A stretch of 35,675 bases of DNA from an uncultured Solobacterium sp. (GTDB lineage: Bacteria; Bacillota_I; Bacilli_A; Erysipelotrichales; Erysipelotrichaceae): assembly GCA_900552125.1 (NCBI GenBank), contig URYK01000030.1, forward strand, positions 1 to 35,675, written 5' to 3'. The position numbers were made by a program, and so were the translations under genes. The notes beneath the pieces are model-generated. The model searched no databases. It was given only the letters and a program-made list of their open reading frames with translations, and was not told the DNA's origin. Each line of letters opens with the position of its first letter. Within the stretch, counting starts at the first letter, position 1. Positions 29,907 through 35,675 of this stretch are shown in pieces.

Positions 29907-32423
29907 ATGAAAATTCAGAAAAGAGATGGAACGTTTCAGGAATTTAATAAAGAAAAAATTGCGGTTGCGATTCAAAAAGCATTTCAAAGCACAAATACAG
30001 TAATTCAAGAGGATATCTTAAAGGAAATTGTAGAAGATATTACAGAAACAGCTTGTAGAGATGAATCTTTATTACGTGTAGAAAAGATACAGGATATGGT
30101 AGAAGAACAGCTTATGCAGCATCATTTCTATCAGGAGGCAAAGCGATATATTCTTTATCGACAAAAACAGGCAGAACAGCGTCAAACTGTCTTAGATTTA
30201 TTAGTACTAACACAGAATGATGAATTAAAAACGATCATGCTGGATATTCAAGAAAAGTATAGAGAAGATGTTTATGATCTTCGCCATTTATATATGAAGT
30301 TTCAATCTTTCTTAAAAAAAGATATGAGTAAAGATGAGCGTTTACAGATGTTGATAAAGGCTTGTGTAGAACTAATTAGTAAAGAAGCACCTAAGTGGGA
30401 ATACATTGCCTCTTTATTCTTTGCGTATGAACTGCATAATCAGATCGATGCACAGATGCAGAAATTAGGAATCTCTTCCTTCCATGAGAAAATAAAGTAT
30501 TTAGAGGAAGAAGGCTATTATGGGGATTATATTCGTAAGCACTATAGTGATGAAGAAATAGATAGCTTACAAGCATATATTCAAGATGAAAGAGATGCCT
30601 TATTTACCTTTAGTGGGCTTGAGCTTGTGAAAAAACGTTACTTGATCTGTTCTCATTCCCATGTAGTATTGGAAACTCCACAGGAAATGTTTATGGGGAT
30701 TGCGATGCATTTAGCAATGTTGGAAAAAGATCGTGTGTACTGGGCAAAACAGATCTATGATATGTTAAGTAAATTGCAGGTAACGATGGCTACACCAACT
30801 ATGTCCAATGCTAGAAAACTATATCACCAGTTATCAAGCTGTTTTATTGATACTGTAGAAGATACATTAAACAATATTTATAAGAGTATTGATAATTTTG
30901 CCCAAGTATCAAAATATGGTGGTGGTATGGGTATGTATTTTGGTAAAGTACGTGCCAATGGAAGTGATATTCGCGGTTTTGAAGGAGCGGCTGGAGGAGT
31001 CATTCGCTGGATCAAGTTAGTAAATGATACCGCAACGGCAGTGGATCAGTTAGGTGTTCGTCAAGGAGCTGTAGCTGTTTATCTAGATGCTTGGCATAAG
31101 GATTTACCAGAATTTTTAAACTTACGTACCAATAATGGGGATGACCGTATGAAAGCTCATGATGTTTTCCCTGCGGTTTGTTATCCAGATTTATTCTGGA
31201 AAATGGCTAAGGAAGATTTAAATGCGACATGGTATCTTATGTGTCCACATGAAATTCATAAAATCAAAGGTTATCACTTAGAAGACTATTATGGAGAAGA
31301 ATGGGAACAGCGTTATTTTGACTGTGTACAGGATGCAAGAGTTCCTAAACGTGCTATGGTATTAAAAGATGTTGTTCGCTTAATCTTAAAGTCAGCTGTA
31401 GAAACAGGAACTCCATTTACATTTAATCGTGATCATGTAAATCGCATGAATCCGAATAGTCATAAAGGTATGATTTATTGTAGTAATCTTTGTACTGAAA
31501 TAGCACAGAACATGAAAGCTATTGAATTAGAAGAAAGTCGTATCATTGAGGTTGATGGAGAAACCGTTGTGGTAAATAACAGCAAGCCAGGGGATTTTGT
31601 AGTATGTAACTTGGCAAGTCTATCCTTAGGCAACATTGATGTGAATAATGAAGAAGAGTTATCTCATATTATTCATGTTGTTGTACGTGCATTAGACAAT
31701 GTTATTGATTTGAACTATTATCCAATACCTTATGCGCAAATAACGAATCGTAAATATCGTCCAATAGGACTAGGAGTCAGCGGATATCATCATATGCTTA
31801 CAAAACAGGGAATTCGTTTTGAATCTGAAGAACACTTAGAGTTTGTGGATACCTTGTTTGAAAAGATAAACTATTTTGCTATTCAGGCAAGTCATGAATT
31901 ATCTATTGAAAAAGGTAGTTATTCTCAATTTGAGGGAAGTGATTGGCAAACTGGAGCATACTTTACAAAACGAAACTATACATCTAAGAAATGGAAGGAA
32001 TTAGCTGAACAGATTCAGCAGGATGGTTTACGTAATGCCTGGCTGATGGCAATTGCCCCAACAAGCTCAACTTCCATTATTGCAGGAACGACTGCAGGCG
32101 TTGATCCAATTATGAATAAATATTTCTTAGAAGAGAAAAAAGGAAGTATGATCGCAAGAGTTGCGCCTGATTTGAATCCAAAGACTTTCTGGCTATATAA
32201 AAATGCACATACTATTGATCAGGAATGGATCGTTCGTTCTGCTGGTATTCGTCAGCGTCATATCGATCAAGCACAATCTGTAAATCTATATATAACCAAT
32301 GAATTTACACTACGACAGGTATTAAACTTATTTATTCATGCCTGGGAGTATGGAGTAAAAACATTATACTATGTTCGCAGTAAGTCATTAGAGGTAGAAG
32401 AATGCGAATCTTGCGCATCTTAA
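29907..32423 (+). CDS. nrdA: Class Ia ribonucleotide reductase, large subunit
   Basis: An 838-residue subunit that reduces ribonucleotides to deoxyribonucleotides. Residues 1-90 are an ATP-cone (MKIQKRDGTFQEFNKEKIAV), the usual allosteric activity site. The catalytic centre shows the first redox cysteine (LSSCFIDTVED), the Asn-Cys-Glu motif (SNLCTEI) and the second redox cysteine (VVCNLASLSL). The C-terminal tail has CESC near the very end, which re-reduces the active site. ATG follows AAAGGTGGTATAGTAA. nrdB follows after 13 bases. Confidence 0.95.
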   Translation: MKIQKRDGTFQEFNKEKIAVAIQKAFQSTNTVIQEDILKEIVEDITETACRDESLLRVEKIQDMVEEQLMQHHFYQEAKRYILYRQKQAEQRQTVLDLLVLTQNDELKTIMLDIQEKYREDVYDLRHLYMKFQSFLKKDMSKDERLQMLIKACVELISKEAPKWEYIASLFFAYELHNQIDAQMQKLGISSFHEKIKYLEEEGYYGDYIRKHYSDEEIDSLQAYIQDERDALFTFSGLELVKKRYLICSHSHVVLETPQEMFMGIAMHLAMLEKDRVYWAKQIYDMLSKLQVTMATPTMSNARKLYHQLSSCFIDTVEDTLNNIYKSIDNFAQVSKYGGGMGMYFGKVRANGSDIRGFEGAAGGVIRWIKLVNDTATAVDQLGVRQGAVAVYLDAWHKDLPEFLNLRTNNGDDRMKAHDVFPAVCYPDLFWKMAKEDLNATWYLMCPHEIHKIKGYHLEDYYGEEWEQRYFDCVQDARVPKRAMVLKDVVRLILKSAVETGTPFTFNRDHVNRMNPNSHKGMIYCSNLCTEIAQNMKAIELEESRIIEVDGETVVVNNSKPGDFVVCNLASLSLGNIDVNNEEELSHIIHVVVRALDNVIDLNYYPIPYAQITNRKYRPIGLGVSGYHHMLTKQGIRFESEEHLEFVDTLFEKINYFAIQASHELSIEKGSYSQFEGSDWQTGAYFTKRNYTSKKWKELAEQIQQDGLRNAWLMAIAPTSSTSIIAGTTAGVDPIMNKYFLEEKKGSMIARVAPDLNPKTFWLYKNAHTIDQEWIVRSAGIRQRHIDQAQSVNLYITNEFTLRQVLNLFIHAWEYGVKTLYYVRSKSLEVEECESCAS

Positions 32424-32436
32424 GAAAGGAGAAGCT

Positions 32437-33480
32437 ATGAGTGATTTAAAACGCAAACCATTATTTAATGAGTTAGGGGATTGTGAGGTTGGAAAACGTC
32501 GTATGATCAATGGTAATACGACGAATTTAAATGACTTCAACAATATGAAATACACATGGGTATCTGATTGGTACCGTCAAGCAATGAATAACTTTTGGAT
32601 TCCGGAAGAAATCAATCTAAACCAGGATGTAAAAGATTATCGAAAATTAAGTGTTGCGGAAAAAACAGCCTATGATAAAACTTTATCTTTTCTAATCTTT
32701 CTAGATTCTATACAGACTGCCAATTTACCAAATGTTGGAGAATATATTACTGCAAATGAGGTCAATCTATGCTTAACTATACAGGCATTTCAGGAAGCAG
32801 TACATTCACAAAGCTATAGCTATATGTTAGATTCCATCTGTTCACCACAGGAACGTAATGATATCTTATACCAATGGAAAGATGATGAACGATTGCTTGC
32901 GAGAAATAAATTTATCGGAGATCTATACAACGATTTCCAAATCCATCGTGATGGTTATCATTTAATGAAAACGATGATGGCTAATTATATTTTAGAAGGT
33001 ATTTATTTCTATTCTGGTTTCATGTTCTTCTATAACTTAGGAAGAATGGGAAAAATGCCGGGATCTGTACAGGAAATTCGTTATATTAATCGTGACGAAA
33101 ACACACACTTATGGTTATTCCGCTCAATGATTTTAGAACTACAGAAAGAAGAACCTCAATTATTTACAGAAGAACATATTCAAGAATATAGAGATATGTT
33201 AAAACATGGTGTAGAAGAAGAAATTCGCTGGGCTGAGTATGTCATTGGAGATGATATTGAGGGTCTAACAATGGAAATGGTATCTGAATATATTTATTAC
33301 CTGGGAAATCTGCGTAGTAACTCTTTAGGCTTTGGAACACTTTATGAAGGCTATGAAAAAGAACCTAAATCTATGGAATGGGTATCTATGTATTCCAATG
33401 CAAATTTAATCAAAACAGACTTCTTTGAGGCTAAATCTACAGCTTATGCGAAAAGTACTGCATTAGTAGATGATTTATAA
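32437..33480 (+). CDS. nrdB: Class Ia ribonucleotide reductase, small subunit
   Basis: A 347-residue ferritin-like subunit that holds the diiron centre and tyrosyl radical. Metal ligands visible are Asp in FLDSIQ, Glu and His in FQEAVHSQ, Glu in ILEGIYFYSG, and Glu and His in RDENTHL. The radical tyrosine follows the EAVH motif in HSQSYSYM, at the position of E. coli Tyr122, so this is a class Ia or Ib type rather than the tyrosine-lacking class Ic. AGAAAGGAGAAGCT precedes the ATG. The operon ends in a strong terminator. Confidence 0.95.
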   Translation: MSDLKRKPLFNELGDCEVGKRRMINGNTTNLNDFNNMKYTWVSDWYRQAMNNFWIPEEINLNQDVKDYRKLSVAEKTAYDKTLSFLIFLDSIQTANLPNVGEYITANEVNLCLTIQAFQEAVHSQSYSYMLDSICSPQERNDILYQWKDDERLLARNKFIGDLYNDFQIHRDGYHLMKTMMANYILEGIYFYSGFMFFYNLGRMGKMPGSVQEIRYINRDENTHLWLFRSMILELQKEEPQLFTEEHIQEYRDMLKHGVEEEIRWAEYVIGDDIEGLTMEMVSEYIYYLGNLRSNSLGFGTLYEGYEKEPKSMEWVSMYSNANLIKTDFFEAKSTAYAKSTALVDDL

Positions 33481-33507
33481 TTAATATATTTTACAATACA
33501 CCTATTT

Positions 33508-33535
33508 AAGAACAGCTTAGTCTGTTCTTTTTTTC
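33508..33535 (+). terminator. nrdAB terminator
   Basis: AAGAACAG pairs with CTGTTCTT around a 6-base loop, followed by a T-run of seven. Confidence 0.9.
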
Positions 33536-33538
33536 ATA

Positions 33539-33565
33539 TTGACAAAAAATAGCAGACAATATAAT
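33539..33565 (+). promoter_or_regulatory. Promoter of the zinc-ribbon gene (candidate)
   Basis: Consensus TTGACA (33539-33544) and TATAAT (33560-33565), separated by 15 bases, which is short of the ideal 17. Confidence 0.5.
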
Positions 33566-33624
33566 GGAATTGAATAGATGATACAAGACAATTAGTATAA
33601 GTGAGGAAAAGGAGGTCAATGTAT

Positions 33625-33825
33625 ATGAGAAAATGTATACGCTGTAATACAGGAATGTTAGAAAACTATTCTCTGCAAATATCAAATCTTACAGCAATGG
33701 GGAGGATCTTATTAGTAAAAGGAACTTCTATTTTAGGTAATGAATTAGGAAAAGTAAAAGTTGCTGTCTGTCCAAACTGTGGCGAAATATCAATATATTT
33801 TGATGATGTAGATAAACTGAAATAA
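33625..33825 (+). CDS. Small zinc-ribbon protein
   Basis: A 66-residue protein read from ATG 33625, which follows AAGGAGGTCAATGTAT; the longer frame from 33601 contains that site. It has CIRC near the N-terminus and CPNC at about residue 51, forming a likely four-cysteine zinc ribbon separated by a beta-rich core (MGRILLVKGTSILGNELGKV). Similar short proteins are common in Bacillota and are mostly uncharacterised. The AT-only tract downstream (33824-33838) carries nothing. Confidence 0.75.
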   Translation: MRKCIRCNTGMLENYSLQISNLTAMGRILLVKGTSILGNELGKVKVAVCPNCGEISIYFDDVDKLK

Positions 33826-33846
33826 ATATATATATATAAATTACAT

Positions 33847-33881
33847 AAGACTAATCTGAGAAGTAATCAAAGATTGGTCTT
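33847..33881 (+). terminator. Terminator-like hairpin after the zinc-ribbon gene
   Basis: AAGACTAATCT (33847-33857) and AGATTGGTCTT (33871-33881) form an 11-position stem with one mismatch. Only a short T-rich stretch follows, so the terminator is of moderate strength. Confidence 0.55.
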
Positions 33882-34034
33882 ATTAATTTATTACTTTGCT
33901 TTTTTTCTATTAAATAGTTAAGTAATAATCAAAGTAAACTTTTCTTATATTGACGAAAATGATGGTGAATTGTACTGTTGTATTAGTTATATAATACAAA
34001 TAAAAAGCATTAGAAATAAGAAGGAGGGAGTTTT

Positions 34035-34199
34035 ATGGATATTTTTATTGAGTGGGTTATTCCTATTATTAGTGGTGCTATTCTCTTTGAACTAGCGAAT
34101 AAATTTTATTTTAAAGGTGATAGGGAAAAGATAAAAAAGAATCTAATCATTACTGGTATTATAATAATACTATTACTTGGGGTTATTATCATATTGTAA
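34035..34199 (+). CDS. 54-residue two-helix membrane protein
   Basis: ATG 34035 has a strong site, AAGGAGGGAGTTTT. The product begins MDIFIEWVIPIISGAILFEL, has a charged middle (NKFYFKGDREKIKKN) and ends in a second hydrophobic helix (LIITGIIIILLLGVIIIL). This topology, two helices around a basic loop, recalls small membrane toxins or phage-type accessory proteins, but the family is not recognised. A decayed copy lies 53 bases downstream, which supports the frame being a real, duplicated gene. Confidence 0.6.
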   Translation: MDIFIEWVIPIISGAILFELANKFYFKGDREKIKKNLIITGIIIILLLGVIIIL

Positions 34200-34251
34200 A
34201 TAGTTATTATGATATCAAGGAAAGTGAGTGTATATAATAGTTTATTATTAA

Positions 34252-34332
34252 TATTTGTTTGAAATCATGAATCATTTTATTTTTAAAAACGATCGAAATA
34301 AACTTAAATATGCTTTGATTGCGGGGGTATAG
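34252..34332 (+). pseudogene. Decayed paralogue of the 54-residue membrane protein
   Basis: The frame from 34252 to TAG 34332 reads YLFEIMNHFIFKNDRNKLKY then ALIAGV. It aligns with ILFELANKFYFKGDREKIKK then NLIITGI in the neighbour, sharing LFE, N, FK, DR, K, LI and G at matching places. A TAA precedes it at 34249-34251 and the second helix is lost, so it cannot make the full protein. It is a tandem remnant. Confidence 0.55.
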
Positions 34333-34389
34333 AGATATGTAGTCTTTATTTGTAGTTAAAGATAATGAAAAGAAAACTAAATGAAAGAT

Positions 34390-34414
34390 GCAGGGAATAA
34401 TCTCTGTTTTTTTT
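34390..34414 (+). terminator. Terminator downstream of the small membrane gene
   Basis: CAGGGA and TCTCTG (one G-T pair) form a short stem with an ATAA loop, followed by eight T residues. Confidence 0.6.
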
Positions 34415-34508
34415 AGAATCTAATCTTTAGAATTTCTTTCGATTATTCAATAAAAAGTATTTAAATATTTTTTATATACTATTCATAGAAAAGATGAGGG
34501 GTGATTCT

Positions 34509-35629
34509 ATGAAGATAATGTTAAAGTTGGTATGCATGTTAATGACCGTAATACTTTGTGCCTGTACTTCTGTAGATAAGAAAAATACAGTAGATGATAG
34601 TAAATATAATTTAGACGCTGATTATTCTATTGTACATAGCAATTTTGCATCAATAAAGCAAATGGAAATGACGAAAGATTATATTCTATTATTTCCTAAA
34701 GCATTAGAAAGAGGAAAGACAGGTGAAGGAGTTATTATTTCATATTTGGATAATGACAAGATGGAAATACTTGAAGCTAACCCTTCTTCTTCTTGTTCTT
34801 TACATAATCCAGATGCATGTAGTGGTTTTATACAAGGAAATTTCTATACTGTATATAAAGATAAGCTTTATTATTTCATGAGTGAATATGAGGAATCCAG
34901 TGATGATCTTGTTGAATATATCATGCGTTGTAATTTTGATGGTACAAATCGAGAAAAGATATTTAAATTACCGTCTTTTTCAAATGGAGAAATGAATAGT
35001 GGTTCTTTCGTGTTGTTTGAATTTCATAGAAATAAATATATTTTGTAAGAAGTAATAATATTTTTATAGGAGATATGAATTCCTTAAAATTTGAACAGAT
35101 ACAGATACCTGGAGTTAACAATATTATTCAGCTATATTTTCAGGGTGATACCGCATATATATTAACTAGTAAATATGAGAAAGATGGAGAAGTATTCTTT
35201 GAAGTGACTATAGAATGTGATTTGGATTTACAAATAAAGAAAGTGATATCTCAAGATAAAAATACAGTTTTTATTGATGAGTATTTGCAATTCTACACAG
35301 AGGATTTGAAAACCTATGTATTTAATAGAAAAACAAACGAAACAAAAGAATTAGGAAATACTATATTTGGTTCAATTTTATACCATGATGGATATTATAT
35401 AGTTGATAATTCACTTTATTATGATGATACACCAAGGATAATTCTAATGAATAGAGATGGAAATATCATAGCGGAGAAAGATTTAAGAGGAAGTGAAGCA
35501 TCTTTTCATTATCCAACGATATTTACAGGTGATCGTTTGTATGTATCTAGAGGGGACTCTAAATTTGGTTATTTTCCAATTGAAAATGAGCAGATAAAGG
35601 ATTATGTGGAATTAGTGAATATGAAATAG
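34509..35629 (+). pseudogene. Lipoprotein gene broken by a 2-bp frameshift and ended at an intron
   Basis: The first part (34509-35048, 179 residues) starts MKIMLKLVCMLMTVILCACT after GAGGGGTGATTCT. It is a lipoprotein signal with the lipobox LCAC. The frame stops at TAA 35046-35048. A second open frame (from 35036 at least to 35629) continues at the same point in a different phase. Removing one AT from the TATAT at 35037-35041 joins them as NKYFVRSNNIFIGD. Both parts look like one beta-rich, propeller-like exported protein. The last stop, TAG 35627-35629, coincides with the apparent group II intron edge, so the native C-terminus may be lost. Confidence 0.65.
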
Positions 35630-35675
35630 GCGAAGTCTAAAGACCTCGCCCCTTCCCGAACCGTACGGGCACCTT
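35626..35675 (-). mobile_element. 3' end of a group II intron (domains V and VI), truncated by window edge
   Basis: Read on the minus strand from the window end, GGTGCCCGTACGGTTC fits the 3' strand of domain V: upper stem, two-base CG bulge, then the near-invariant TACGGTTC. After a short linker comes a hairpin, GGCGAGGTCT paired with AGACTTCGCC (35631-35652), in the position of domain VI, followed by the CTAT-type intron end. Upstream domains and any reverse transcriptase lie outside the window. I see no bulged branch A in the stem, so the exact fold needs a covariance search. Confidence 0.65.

Noticed and set aside
33824..33838. AT-dinucleotide tract as a promoter or phase-variable repeat
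   Set aside because: It lies directly after the zinc-ribbon stop and outside any frame, so it is a plain low-complexity tract.
35631..35652. Hairpin after the lipoprotein frame as an ordinary terminator
   Set aside because: No T-run follows on the plus strand, and the adjacent GAACCGTAC element fits group II intron domain V much better.
1..35675. CRISPR array, Cas genes or known anti-phage systems
   Set aside because: No regularly spaced repeats and no Cas, restriction, or other known defence proteins were recognised in any frame.

Overview
The window comes from a low-GC Gram-positive chromosome (Bacillota). Gene content and order fit a gut Erysipelotrichia-type bacterium: an AT-rich serC-serA pair, cdaA-cdaR-glmM, csoR-copA, class Ia nrdAB, strong AGGAGG ribosome sites and many hairpin-plus-T terminators. 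The taxonomic placement is an inference from these traits; no 16S gene is present.

Region 1 (1-8210) is accessory DNA, all on the minus strand. It is a run of about nineteen small, tightly packed genes, often joined by ATGA or TAATG stop/start overlaps. Recognisable members are an SSB-like OB-fold protein, a protein that lines up with the MobA/MobL relaxase fold but lacks its HxH metal motif, a zinc-cysteine protein with a recombinase-type helix-turn-helix, an XRE-type regulator, a YopX-domain protein, a DUF2786 protein and a ribbon-helix-helix (MobC-like) protein. The rest are unknown small, membrane or Cys-rich proteins. This looks like the cargo or DNA-processing arm of an integrative and conjugative element or integrated plasmid. 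It stops beside a tRNA-Ala(TGC) gene (8366-8441), whose 3' end faces the element, as at a typical tRNA attachment site. No integrase or second att copy lies in the window. The region also holds unexplained secondary-structure elements, chiefly a 29-bp imperfect inverted repeat at 5534-5642 whose sequence differences are better tolerated in the minus-strand RNA.

Region 2 (8366-33480) is core chromosome: tRNA-Ala; azlCD amino-acid exporter with a convergent LysR regulator; serC-serA for serine synthesis; a small conserved protein; topB; a YjzC-like small gene; a Cof-type HAD phosphatase; cdaA-cdaR-glmM (c-di-AMP synthesis tied to cell-wall precursor synthesis, with an unusually long charged tail on CdaA); a two-component system; an HD-domain protein; a cold-shock protein with a long leader; a cytoplasmic leucine-rich-repeat protein; csoR-copA copper resistance with a visible operator; a membrane-anchored helical-repeat protein; and nrdA-nrdB. 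Most units are bounded by clear intrinsic terminators.

Region 3 (33481-35675) is again variable: a zinc-ribbon protein, a 54-residue two-helix membrane protein with a decayed tandem paralogue, and a lipoprotein gene broken by a 2-bp frameshift. That gene then abuts what looks like the 3' end (domains V and VI) of a group II intron in antisense orientation, which runs off the window.
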